Below, piece by piece: positions 23,823-35,625 of a stretch of DNA of 64,000 nucleotides (positions are counted from its first letter, which is position 1; each line of letters starts with the position of its first letter). The notes under the pieces are model-generated. The model ran no database searches. It was given only the letters and a program-made list of their open reading frames with translations, and was not told where the DNA came from. The position numbers were made by a program, and so were the translations under genes. The stretch lies in NCBI GenBank assembly GCA_963277665.1, contig OY728159.1, positions 1,019,731,343-1,019,795,342 on the forward strand, written 5' to 3'. This stretch comes from Viscum album. Its lineage: Eukaryota; Streptophyta; Magnoliopsida; Santalales; Viscaceae.

Positions 23823-25192
23823 AATCTGCAAGGTAAAGTGCAAACCTCAGTTCTAGATTATCAAGGACAACCACTTAGAAGTTCAAGAAAAGAACAAGAG
23901 AAGAAACATTCTTGTTTTACAAAATAGGGTTCCACGATGTGTATAACCCCTATACGGCATGTTCCCTTAAGCTTTTAACATGGTGTGTACCTCTTCCAAA
24001 CCTAGTCATGTAACACCCATACACACGCCATGTTCCTCATGAGACACGACATGTACTTGAATCCTACCTCCTGCCCAAGTAATTCTACATGGATAGAACT
24101 ACATGGTTCTCTCATGGGTAACACTATATAGTGTGTTCACCCTAGACATGAGGTGTACTAGTTTAGTTCCTTCTACCTATGTCATTGGTCACATAGTTAG
24201 ATGCACGGTCGAATCTACACAACGTGTACAAGATAGACATGACGTGTACAACCTATGTTTTATCCACCTACATCATTGGTCACACGGCTGGATACATGGT
24301 TCTCTACACAAGGTGTATACAATCTAGACACGACATGTTCTACTAGAAGTTTCCCAACCCTGTGTCTCTTCTCACACAATCAATCACATGGTCAAGTACT
24401 ACATGATGGGTACTCTTAATTCATGGTGTGTAATTAAGAAAAGTTGTTTCTTTCAGAACAGAAGAACATATGGCATGTTTTCATAACATCACATGTCATG
24501 TTGTATGGGTTTTCAGATAGTAAGCCTCTGAAACTTCTCCAAAACCCTTAAAAACGTATAATTTTGTCCAAGGCATGACAAGTTATGACCTGTGAGACCC
24601 CATACTTTTGTGAATCAATGTTTGGAATCCTTATTCATATCATACTTGACAAAATTCAATTAAAGTTCAAACATGAGGCACCAAATTATGATCTAATAGG
24701 TCCCATAACACCTCAGGGACCAAAGTTTGGCATCCATCCAAATGAAACTTTACATTTTACAATACCCTGTGAAAATAGTAGGTATTATATAATTAAATAT
24801 ATCGATACAACATAAATATCTAGAACAATATCTATCAAAATAGAATGAAATCAGTAATTCACCCTAAATGGCATGATAAGAATGAATGACATGTGATCTC
24901 TATCAAGCGCCTATATGATGCGTGAGATGGAATACCCTCATCTCATTGAGTTGCAATAGAAATAGAACCACATTAATATAAATAATAACATCAAAAAACA
25001 AGTGAGTCACCCAACAGTGAAATCAAATCAACTGTAACAATTGAAAAACCAAAAAAATGAAATATTCGAGGTAACTTGGATTTTCCCAATACACAAGTTA
25101 GATACTCCCAGGAACAACTTATTAACAACTACCCATTCCTTCCTATCTCTATCTATAGGCTCCAAAAATTATAAAAAAGTAGAAAAGAAACT
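23823..25192 (-). other. Leader of element C with degenerate tandem repeats
   Basis: About 1.4 kb lies between primer site and gag. Its central part (about 23930-24520) is built of imperfect repeats carrying CATTGGTCACA, ACATGGTTCTCT and ACACGACATGT-type motifs. CATTGGTCACA recurs at 24183 and 24274 (91 bp apart), and ACATGGTTCTCT at 24101 and 24294. The rest shows no feature I can name. Confidence 0.6.
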
Positions 25193-25204
25193 CCTCTGAT
25201 ACCA
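25193..25204 (-). promoter_or_regulatory. Primer binding site of element C (tRNA-iMet)
   Basis: The minus strand reads TGGTATCAGAGG three bases after an LTR end of the form GGGACGTTACA. This fixes the orientation of element C. Confidence 0.85.
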
Positions 25205-25207
25205 CTT

Positions 25208-27290
25208 TGTAACGTCCCGGATCTAGGTTCCGCCCAGAGGTGCCCCATACCCGGTTGGTCACATGGCATTAAAGGAATTTCACCAAATGCCACAGGATTC
25301 CGACTAATAGCGAGGGACTTGGTTGTGATAGTGGGAAAACAATTACCTTATTGGTAGAGTAACAATATGGAAACAAATAGAAAACAATATTTGAAGCAGT
25401 AATACAATAAAATAAAAGTAAACAGCAGAAGAATGATAATAATATAACAACTAAAGCATATATATATGATTCATGTCACATGTATCTAGGAAAGAATCCA
25501 AACAAGTCACAATACTAGAAATACAATATTGAAACCAAATTACATAAAAATAGTGAACTGCAACAGTATCGCAAGCCTCATCTTGGTCCCATGCCCTCCA
25601 AATCCAACAATAATCAAGTACCTGATGAAGAAGGGAGCTTTCCCTTATCTATACCTTCAACCATATAATCTGTTTGGGTCCAAAAGTATGACCTAAATAG
25701 AGTGTGAGATGAATCCCAGTAGGAAACCACCAAAAGATCCGTACCTATCTATCATTGAATATAAATAGCAAGAAATATGCACAAATGAAGCAATAAACTA
25801 TAAAGTACTCAAAAGTAAACAATCCTATGGTTTTAAATTACATTCATGTACATTTATAAATTATTAAAATAGTTTAATAATTTAACCTTAGGATCTATAC
25901 TAAGCTCTATATCCCTCTATATAATAATAACACATAGACATATCAAACTACCATATAAACAATCAAGTAATACCGAATCCTAGACTGTGATTTGTCTTGG
26001 AAGACTCATCACAATCATTCAATCATTCAAAATAAACCCTCTAGAAAATTTCTCACAGTCTAACCCATATGATTCAATATATCATAAATTCAATAAAATA
26101 ATGGCCCTCTGGGAAAGCTCACACAGTCTAACCCTTTGTTCCCACATAGAACTAATCATTTAATAAAGAATTCCTGGGTAGCTGTCCCAGTCAATACCCC
26201 ATTGGTATGCATAGAAAAAATACAATATAATGACCCTCGTAAGATCTCACAATAAATTCCCTATGATCCAAAATTAGTTTAATAATGACCCTCTGGGTAT
26301 CTCTCATGGTATAACTCCTCTGGTATATGACCACCTGGTATCTCTCACATTCAATACCTCTAGGTCAACATAAGAACAATTATATATAAATGACCCTACT
26401 TTGGGATGCTCTCACAGTCAATTCACCTTTTCCATACTTTCACAATGCGAAACACATGCATATTAAATAAACAATAATTGCATACCCACAACACTAGGCA
26501 TGGAAAAATAAGAAAGCCTAACATGCTTTCTAGACCCAACGAACAATAACCAATCAAACATGGGAAACACACCCATGATCAATGTAATAATCCTTATGCA
26601 TAATCAATATCCCTTTCTCAAACAAACACACCATAACAGGTGTTAAATAGGGTTAAATTCAATAACACGAAATACTCTAAACATGGTTATTCAACACTTT
26701 TAGCATATATAATCCAAATACAACCAAAGAAATGCACAAACCAACTACCTCGATGTTGTACGATGAACACTCTCGAACATCAGCCCTTGAATCAGCCTAC
26801 AATGACATAGATCTATGAAAAAGGTAAAAATGATCAACCCTAAAAAAATAATTAGAGGAGATAAATCATGAATAGAGGATATAGAGGAAGAGATAAATCA
26901 CTCATGGGAATCCAATGCACTAGGAGACATCATAATCAGAGCTCAGATGGAGGAATTAGAGGAGCTCGAAGATCTTCTGTCAAACATCGCTCTCCTATAT
27001 GAGACATGGGGAGAAGAAGAGCATTCTAGGGATTAGATGCGACCCCTATCTGATTAATATATTAAAAATAAAATTACACGGAATTCTAATTTAATGTACA
27101 CTTCATGTACTATCCTCAACTGGCCCCTGCTTTAGGAGATTTTCTAGGTCACCACATGGCTGTGTACTCAGTCGTTACATGACCAGTAAACAGCTACATG
27201 CGACAACCAGGTTCACAACGTGTACTCAAAAGTACAAGGTGTGTACTTAGAAAATTTCCAAAACTCCCTTTTTCATCAAAACAACCTAAA
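25208..27290 (-). repeat. 5' LTR of element C (outer boundary uncertain)
   Basis: The inner end is clear: the plus strand starts TGTAACGTCCCGG right after the primer site. The outer end should lie before the satellite at ~27300, but no partner LTR is in the window to fix it. The LTR contains an irregular array of short repeats at about 26036-26430 built on the motif TGACCCTCTGGGTATCTCTCACAGTC. Confidence 0.6.
26036..26430. repeat. Irregular short tandem repeats in the LTR of C
   Basis: Seven diverged copies of a unit with a GACCCTCTGGG-like core and a CTCTCACAGTCAA-like core begin near 26036, 26104, 26170, 26232, 26285, 26327 and 26390. Spacing is 42-69 bp. No coding frame runs through it. 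Confidence 0.65.
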
Positions 27291-27299
27291 TTAATGATT

Positions 27300-28545
27300 C
27301 ATACCTAAAATTAATATCTATTTTATTACATATGTGATGCATGTTATTCCCTAAAATGACATTTTTATATTGAAAATGCACACTCTAAGTCATACTGGTC
27401 ACATCATGTGTCCGATTGAGGTGTTTCTGATTCATATGAATCAAAAAATGAATTGTGGATCATCTTCTTAATGTTTTAAAACAATATGAGTTCATTTAAT
27501 TGATTCTAGAAATGTGATACTTATCTTAGAGTAAAATGACACTTTTATATTGAAAACAAACATTTTGAGTCATATCCGTCACATCATGTATCATATTGAT
27601 TTGAGGTCAATTCATACACTTAGAAAAATGAATTATGGATCATTATACTAATGTTAAAAGAAAATATGAGCTCATTTTCATAGTTTGGTCCATGTGACAC
27701 ATGTTTTACACTAAAATAACAATTTTATATTGAAAACATGCACTTTTAGTCACATCATCCATATCATGTGACCGATTGATGTGTGCTCAATTCATACACA
27801 TCAAAATTGAATTACAGATCATTTTTATAAATTTTGAAAACAATCTAAGCTCATTTACTTTATTTTTTATGCGACACATGTTTTTGTGTAAAATGAAATT
27901 TTTATATTTAAAATGTGCACTTTGACTCATATTGGCCACATCATGTGTTAGATTAATGTACAGTCATTTCCTAGGCATCACAAATATATTTTGTATAGTT
28001 TTACTAAAGTATAAAGACAATCCAATATCTTTTTCTTAGTTTTAGTTATTTTATAGGAGTTTTACATTAAAGTGTCTATTCTATATTGAAAACGCACACT
28101 TTGAGTCATATCGGCTACATCGTGTGTCTGATTGACACATGGTCAATTTGTACACATATCAATTGAATTATGGATTCTTTCATTAATATTTGAAAACACC
28201 CTAGGATAATTTAGTTAGTTTTTGATCTTTGACATGTGTTTTTGAGTAAAATGACACTTTTATACTGAAAATGTGAAATTTGAGTCATATCAGCCTCCTC
28301 ATGTGTAAAATTGATTTTCAACTAAATCAGACACATCAAAAATGAATTATGAATTTTTTTCCAAAAGTTTAATGACATTACAATATTATTTACATATTTT
28401 TTGGATTCTGGACATGTGTTTACACTAAAATTACAATTTTATAATGAAAACACACACTTTGAGTAATACTCAGAACATCATGTTTCCAAATGACACATAT
28501 TTGATTCATTCACATAAAAAACGAAGAACATAAAGCTAACTTATG
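27300..28545 (+). repeat. ~179-bp satellite array, first segment
   Basis: Successive units begin with a TAAAATGACA-like motif at 27352, 27532, 27712, 27889, 28068, 28247 and 28426 (steps 180, 180, 177, 179, 179, 179). Shared landmarks in each unit are TTTTATATTGAAAA, GAGTCATA, ACATCATGTGT, CAAAAATGAATTATGGATCATT and GACATGTGTTTT. Units are well diverged. The array breaks about 100-120 bases into the seventh unit, next to element G. Confidence 0.88.
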
Positions 28546-28550
28546 ATAAC

Positions 28551-29793
28551 TGTGATTTTTTCTTTTCGAAATTAAAATCTTGTTTTTTTGTTTTACCATG
28601 AAAATTTATGTTGTATTGTATTTTTATTATGAAAATCTATTTGTCTCGTATGTACTTTTGTTCTGATAGTATTCATATGTTATTGGGCCTCTCCTTTTTC
28701 CTCTGGTGCTATTAGGCTCTATGTTGGGCTATTGGGTACAAGTTTTTTGTTGGGATATTCACTTAGGATAATATTTTGTTGGAAAACCTCATCCTAGTGT
28801 GCCACTGTGGAAATCTAGATATCATGAATATTGAAGGTCATTGATTAATCATCATCTGAAGACTCCTTGGTGTGACTTTTTTTTTCTCAGTGACCCATAT
28901 CGACTACCACCCTTCCACTCCCTACCTACTACATGTCCTAATTTTCTTGAAATCTATTGAACCTGCCTAGATTTTCGATCCTTCCACCCTCAGTTATCCA
29001 TCCACACATCCCCTCACATCTCGATCTTGTCATCCGGTTGCCTCAAAATTTCCTAACTACTATTAATTTATTGGGCCCTTCCATCATATGTGGCTTCTTC
29101 ATCTTCAACATATATTGTCTATAGTGTTTGAGAGAGAGGAGGAGTTTTTCCAGATCTTATTTGGTATCTTTCAGCCCCTATTTCGGCAATCCCCTTCAGT
29201 GGATACATCACCTCTTGCGAGTCTTGTTCTACCGATACCCCTTCAAGAAATATCAGCGACTGCAGTCCAATTCTCCAACTATCTATTTGGGTTCTTGGTG
29301 TAGGCTTGAGTTTTTAAAGTTGTATTTGTTTTTTTGGTTATGTGTTGAATATTCTTCATTATTATCAGTTAGTTTTGGGGTTTTCATGTGTGCGTTCATC
29401 CAGTTTGAGGGAGTAAGTTACCATCTTTTAGTCAGGATTCATTGTTGGCTATGGGAGTGATGAGGTCCCTGTTCTCAGATATCTTATACACTCCATGTGC
29501 ATTTCCCCCTATTTTAATTCCTCTGTTTTATGATTGTTCCTTTTTTTCACAAAAATATATTATTATGGTGGTGTTCTTACCATGGAGTTGGACTAAAAAA
29601 GTCCAAAAAACGTAAATCATTTGTGTTCTTTAATTTTCTTCACTTCATTCATTGTATAATCCCATCTCCTCACTGGTTCTCATTATTGTTTACTTATATT
29701 TTTTGAACTATTTTAATTCTCAAATCTTATTCGCAACTTCCATGACTGTTTTGGTTTGTTTGTTCTATTCGAACACCCATAAATTATGTCACA
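28551..29793 (+). repeat. 5' LTR of element G
   Basis: It starts TGTGATTTTTTC and ends TTATGTCACA. It aligns end to end with 31237-32486, sharing for example the TTTTACCATGAA, GTGTGCCA and ATTCTTCTT regions. Open frames at 29088-29460 are LTR sequence. Confidence 0.85.
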
Positions 29794-29795
29794 AT

Positions 29796-29808
29796 TGGTA
29801 TTAGAGTT
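29796..29808 (+). promoter_or_regulatory. Primer binding site of element G (tRNA-Met)
   Basis: TGGTATTAGAG lies just after the LTR end. It is one transition away from the usual TGGTATCAGAG. Confidence 0.75.
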
Positions 29809-29829
29809 TTTTTTGACATAATCATTACA

Positions 29830-30590
29830 TATCTTAAACTTGATTTTGAAAAGTTTGATGGGGAAAATGATTGTAACTTGTGGAGAGTAAAAACGAGGGT
29901 GCTTCTTGTACACAATTTTTTTGCAGATGCTCTTTTAGGCCCTAATAAAGCTATAGTAACTTTCACTACTGAAGGACAATCATCCACCACCTATATTGAT
30001 GTTGACCCCAGTATACTTGATAAATCCAACTATATATTATTGTTAACCTTAGGTGATAAGGTCCTATGAAAATTCATGCATGAAATCACTGCTAAGGGAA
30101 TATGGCTTAAACATGACCATTTATATATGTCTATGTCTCTTATGGGTCATTTATACAAGAAAATGAAATTTTATACCTTTAAAATGAACCCTATATCATA
30201 TACGCATGTTCAAATTGATGATTTTAATAACTTATTTCTTGAATTAGCTAATATAGATGTTAAAATAATTGATGAAGACCAGGACATAATCTTTATGACT
30301 TCTCTTGATGATTATTTTAACTCTTTAAAAGACTATATGATGTATGATAGGGAATCGATAACTTTAGAAGTGGTTAAATTGGTGGTTTTATATCAATAAC
30401 TTCAAACACATGGTTTTAAGGACGAATAAAATGTCAAATATGAACCTAAAATAATGTTTATGAAGGGTCAAATGAAAAAATAAATAAAGGAAAGATAAGA
30501 TCCTGTTTAAGAATTTTTAGTGTTTCTATCCTGGAAAGAGCTGACACATAAAAAGATATTGTATGAACTTTAAAAATAAAGAAAATATGT
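29830..30590 (+). pseudogene. gag: gag of element G (copia type)
   Basis: The frame starting near LDFEKFDGENDCNLW shows the N-terminal copia gag pattern (F-D-G-x-N-x-x-x-W). It continues LLVHNFFADALLG, LADKVL-like LTLGDKVL, a stop at 30067-30069, then ITAKGIWLKHDHLYMS, LYKKMKFYTFKM, DDFNNLFLELANIDVKIIDEDQ and LKDYMMYDRESITLEVV. This is the UBN2-type core of Ty1/copia Gag. After a stop at about 30397-30399 a zinc-knuckle remnant CFYPGKS-stop-HIKRYC lies near 30520-30565; its second Cys reads Pro and its Gly codon is a stop. Only a few stops break ~230 codons. Confidence 0.85.
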
Positions 30591-31236
30591 CCCAGTCTCA
30601 TGTGGTATGTCCCGGGTATGCCCCAGGTTCACCACTGTGAATGTTCTTTAATTTTTTAGCAACCCCTTTGTTAGGATTAGGCATATATTCTTTATAGACT
30701 TTCTTTTGAGATCCTAGGATTGGCCCTACTTTTTATAGGGTAATTTTGTTAGAAGATAGGGTTTGTGTGGGCTAGACTAAGCTATTCGGGCTTAGATGGA
30801 GAGTCTCAGGTCGGCTTCTAGGTTTTTGGTTGTTGTGTTCTTCTACAACTTTTTACTATTGCATTATTGTTTGAGCTTTGATATATTTTCTTGATCCCAT
30901 ATTTTACCCTGAGGATGTTTCTATTTTTAGGTATCTTCATGATTGGGTTTTTCTATTTGTGGTGGACTATAGTAATAATGGTGAGTTTTTTTATTCTTAG
31001 ATAATTTTATTTCTAAGAAATCTTTAGTAAATTTTTAAAGCAGTAGATGTATATTATGGGTAGAACATGTTCCAGTACTGACACATGATAAGTGGTAATC
31101 ACATTGGGTGATTAATTTTTAGACTTAGGTTTTTTTATAATTGATAATATAACCACACTATTGATAAATTATGATATATATATTTAAAGCAAGAACACCA
31201 TCTATTTTTTTATTTTATTTTGAAAAGGTAGAGATT
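30591..31236 (+). other. Noncoding internal region of element G
   Basis: About 650 bp lies between the gag remnant and the 3' LTR. I see no pol motif. A short purine run, AAAAGGTAGAGA (31222-31234), precedes the LTR and may be the polypurine tract. Confidence 0.6.
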
Positions 31237-32486
31237 TGTTAATTTTGGTTTTCAAAAATAAAATCTTGTTTTTTATTTTACCATGAAGAATTATGCCATT
31301 TTTGTATTATTATTATGAAAATCCATTTTTCTTGTATAGACTCGTGTTTTGTTGGGCTTCCTTTGTTATTAGGCCTCATATTGGGCCTCTGTTGCTGCTG
31401 GGCTCCATGTTGGGTCATTGGGCATTGGCTGTTTGATGGTCTATTTTCTTGGGTTGTTGTATTGTTTGACCACCTCATCCTGGTGTGCCATCGTGGTGAT
31501 CCGAATATCAGGAATGTTGAACGATGTTGATAAATAATCATCTGAAGGCTCCTCATGTACTATTTTTGTTTCTTAGTGACCCTTATCCATTTCCCCCCTT
31601 CCACTCCCTGCCTTCCATGGGTTCAGATTTTCTCACGATCTATTACACCCACCTGAACTTGTGATCCTTCCACCCTCTCTTATCCATCCACACATCCCCT
31701 CACGTCCTCCACCTATCAGCCCATTACCTTCCCACTGCCCTACTATTATTATTGTCTTCGAACCTTCATCATATGCGACTTCTTTATCTTTAGTATATGC
31801 TCTCTAGAGTGTTTGAGAGAGGGGAGGAGTTCCGATGGTTGTAATTTAGAACCTTCATATCTAAATATTTCGGTGATCCCCTATGGTTGAGACCTCTCAT
31901 ATCATGAGTCTTGTTCAGTCGATACCCCTTCAAGAAATACCAACGAGAGTAGTCCAATTATCCAGGAATCTTCTCAAGTTATTAGTGTAGGCCTACATTT
32001 TATAAGGCTGTATTTGTTTTTTTGTTTCAGTTTTGTGCTATATATTCTTCCTTCTTCTTAGTTGAGGTTGGGGTTTCCAATCATGCATCCATCCAGTTTG
32101 AGGGAATATGTTACCATCTTTAATTCAATATTCATTACCAGATCCTAGAGTTATAGGGTCCCTGTTTTGGGACAACTTCGATGGTCTACATGAATTTATC
32201 TCTATTTTACTTTCTATACTACATGCTTGTTCCTTTTATTCATAATAATGAAGAGTTATTGTTGTGTTCTGACTATGGAGTAGGGGAAAATAGGTCTGAA
32301 CTAATTAAATCATTTGTGTTCTTTAAATTTATACACTTCGTTCATAGAATGAATGCTTCTACTCACTGGATCTCATTCTTGTTTAATTTTGTTTTTTGGA
32401 CTATTTTCATTCTTGAATCTTATTCACTTATTCTGTGCTTGTTTTGGTCTGTCTGTTCTATTCGAAAACCCACACATTACTCCACA
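31237..32486 (+). repeat. 3' LTR of element G
   Basis: It starts TGTTAATTTTGG and ends CTCCACA, followed by the target duplication ATAAC. It matches 28551-29793 with many substitutions and small indels. Confidence 0.83.
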
Positions 32487-32491
32487 ATAAC

Positions 32492-33145
32492 CATCCCATA
32501 TAATCATCCTGTATCCATTCTTCCGATATTGCCTTGGGCGCCACTCACTCCTCCAACTTCACAAATATTAAATCAACAAAAATATAATGTTAATTTAAAT
32601 TGATTAAAAAATATCAATATAATTTATTTATATTTTTTACATATTTTTTATTTTTATTTAAACATAAAATTTAATTATCCATTCACTTATAATAAAATAT
32701 TTTAAAGAAATAAATTTATTTTAGTACACATTTAAAAAAATTCATTAATGAGAATGTTTTTGAAAGAATAAACAAATTTTTAAATTGAAAATTATTTAAT
32801 TGAAAATTTAATTTCAACACATAACATTTATTATCACATGAACAATTTTTTCACAATCACTCAAAATCATTTTGGTGAACTTAATTTTATTGAGCTAAGA
32901 TACATATTATTTGGTATAATATATCATTAAAAAATAAAAAAAATTACATCAATTTTCAAATAATTTAAATTTTATGTGTAATGTAACCTATTTTAACAGG
33001 ATAAATTTTATGTGCAGTGTTAGATATTTTAATTTTATGTGAAATGTTACCTATTTTTTTCAGAATAGTCGTAATATTCTACTTGGTTTAGCAACAAACA
33101 TTTTTAACCTATTCATGTATATAGTTGGTGTAACACACAACACTT
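32492..33145. other. AT-rich stretch without recognisable feature
   Basis: This region is very AT-rich between about 32580 and 33060, with poly-T and poly-A runs. I see no gene, LTR or repeat structure in it. Confidence 0.5.
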
Positions 33146-34386
33146 GGTTAGTAGTGTTGGTTCCAGACAACCTTTCCCATTTTTATGTATGAAGCAATAA
33201 TTTTTTTTAACATTCCACACTAATTGATAGGAAAATAGAAACCAATGATGAAACTAATTTCTATCTTTAACCATTGATTAATGAAAAAAATAAAATTTTT
33301 ACAGATTGTGTAATGAATTTTGATTCACCAGCTAATGAAATGTTTATACTCCAGGCCACTTTGGTATGAAAAATCAATGATTTCCCAGTGTATGATAACT
33401 TATCAGGCTAGAGTTCTAAAGGATAATTCACCTACCCTTATGTTCATAAATGTAAGAACTCAACATGGCTTAATTATGGTAGAAAGTGGGCATACCTTGG
33501 TCATATATTCTTTCTTCCTTTACTACACAAATTAGGAATAGATAGTGTGTCATTTGATGAGGATAATGATCATGACCCAACACTTCAAATAATGTCTTAG
33601 ATTAAAATTCTAGCACAAAATGACGAATAAAACATTCACAAAATGTATCATTTTTAGGATTTATTAACTCCTGCATTATTGTCCATTCCTACGGTAAATA
33701 GATAGTTTGGTGATAATTTAAAAAATGAAACTATTTTATTTTAATTGAATTATTGGAAATATGATATTTAATACACAATTTGGATGTTATTAGCATTGAA
33801 TATTTTATTTGTGATAATATAATGTTGACAATTTTTAGAATCAATGGGAAATAAAATGGTAGTTCCCAATGATCGGTATGATTTGAGAGAAATAGGATTG
33901 ATAAAATCTTTAAATTTTTAGTTTGGTGTGGGTAATATGGAATATATCCCAACTGTAGAGTACAAGATGAGTAAAAGAGATAAGGAGATATTTCTATCAA
34001 TTTTAAAGACTGTCAAGGTGCCTGATGGTTTTGTATTCTAATACTTCCAAGACTTTTCATGCAGTGACCATGAGATTTTATGTGTTGAAAATCACTTATA
34101 ATCATATTATTATTGAACTATTATTCCAAATTGAAATTATTTATTGTTTTCCAACCCATGTTGTTGATTTTTCAATTTAGGTTATTAATTTTTTAAGACG
34201 ACTCTATTCAATGATTCATCACGTGAATGATTTAAAAAATCTATAAGGAAAGATTCTTATCACACAATGTGACTTGGAGAAACTATTTTCACCTTCTTTT
34301 TCATTGATGACATGATCCAATTGATAATAAATTTATCTAGTGAATTAATTATTTTTGATCCCATGAAATTCATGTGGATGTATCTT
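33146..34386 (+). repeat. 1.24-kb tandem duplication, copy 1
   Basis: It starts near TTAGTAGTGTTGG (33148) and is repeated head to tail at 34389, a period of 1241 bp. Shared landmarks include ATGTTTATACTCCAGGCCAC and GTTTGATGAGGATAATGAT-like text. The copies are visibly diverged. Short open frames (33320-33535) are not conserved between the copies, and I do not recognise a protein in either. Confidence 0.85.
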
Positions 34387-35625
34387 AGTTAGTAGTGTTG
34401 GTTCTATACAAGCAACCCCATTTTTATGTATGAAGAAATAGTTTTTGTTACTTTCCACTCTAATTGATAGGGAAAGAGGAACCAATGATGAAACTATTTT
34501 CTATATTCAACCATTTATTGATGAGAAAAATTTATTTTTTACATATTGTGTAATGAATTTTTATTCACCTGCTAATGAAATGTTTATACTCCAGGCCACT
34601 TTGGTATGAAAAATCAATGATTTCCCAGTGTATGATAACTTATTAGGCCAGAGTTGAAAAGAATAATTTATATACCCTTGTGTTCATAAATGAAAGAAAT
34701 AAACATGACATAGGTATGGTAGAAAGTGGTAATACCTTGTTAATAGATTCATTCTTCCTCCACTACACAAGTTAGGAATAAATAGTGTGTCATTTGATGA
34801 GGATAATGATCATTGCCCAACAATTCATATAATGTCTTGGATTCAAATTCTAGCATAAAAAGACCAATAAAACATTCACACAATGTATCATTTTTAGGAT
34901 TTATTAAATCCTACATTATTTACCATTCCTACTATAAATATATAGTTTGGTCACAATTTTAAGAATCCGACTATTTTATTTGAACTGAACTTTTAGAAAG
35001 ATGATATTTACTACACAATTTGGATGTTATAAACATTGAGAAATTTTTTATGATAATATAATGTTGACCATTTTTGGAATCAATGGAAAATAAAAGGGTT
35101 GATCCCAATTCTTGGTGTGATTTGAGAGAAATGGGATTGATAAAACCTTTAAATTTGTAGTTGGGTGAGGGTAATAGGGAATATATTCCAATTGTAGAGT
35201 ACCAGATGAGTAAAGATGATAAGGATATATTTCTATCAATTTTTAAGAATGTCAAGGTGCCTGATGGTTTTTTATTCTAATATTTCCAAGCCTTTCAATG
35301 TAGTGACCATGAGATTATAGGTGGTGAAAATCACTATTAATCATATTATACTTCAACTATTAGTCCAAATTGAAATTATTTATTGTTTTCTTACCCATGT
35401 TATTGAGTTTTTAATTGAGGTTACTATTTTTTAAGATGACTCTTTTCAATGATTCATCATGTGAATGATTTATAAAATCTATAAGGAAAGATTCTTATCA
35501 CACAATACAACTTGAAGAAACTATTTTCACATTCTTTTTCTTTGATTCCATGATCCAATTGACCATACATTTAACTGGTGAATTAATTTTTTTCGATCCC
35601 ATGAAATTCATGTGGATGTATATAT
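34387..35625 (+). repeat. 1.24-kb tandem duplication, copy 2
   Basis: It matches copy 1 along its whole length, ending at the shared GAAATTCATGTGGATGTAT just before 35625. No terminal TG/CA, primer site or polypurine tract separates the copies, so this is a tandem duplication and not an LTR pair. Confidence 0.82.

Larger units (their letters stand above)
22072..27290 (-). mobile_element. Element C: degraded Ty3/gypsy element, minus strand
   Basis: Read on the minus strand, the order from high to low coordinates is LTR, tRNA-Met primer site, long leader, gag, protease remains, then the start of the RT region, where element A cuts in at 22071. No 3' part is seen. All frames carry many stops, so it is older than A. 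The LTR end is similar in style to those of D and F. The outer LTR boundary near 27290, next to the satellite, is an estimate. Confidence 0.75.
28551..32486 (+). mobile_element. Element G: gag-only Ty1/copia-type LTR element
   Basis: This is a complete insertion with two ~1.24-kb LTRs (28551-29793 and 31237-32486) and the 5-bp target duplication ATAAC (28546-28550 and 32487-32491). The internal region is only about 1.44 kb. It holds a copia-type gag and then noncoding DNA, with no protease, integrase or RT motif. A structure of LTR, gag, LTR marks it as non-autonomous or as derived by an internal deletion. The LTRs are visibly diverged, so the insertion is old. Confidence 0.85.

Noticed and set aside
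27300..28545. CRISPR-like array
   Set aside because: Repeats are ~179 bp, tandem and without spacers, in a eukaryotic genome. It is a satellite.
29128..29460. 110-residue frame as a host gene
   Set aside because: It lies entirely inside the 5' LTR of G and is not kept in the 3' LTR.
32181..32603. 140-residue frame as a membrane protein gene
   Set aside because: Almost all of it lies in the 3' LTR of G, is not open in the 5' LTR, and its hydrophobic look comes from T-rich DNA.
33146..35625. LTR pair of a very short element
   Set aside because: The copies abut with no internal region, primer site or polypurine tract, and the units do not begin TG and end CA.
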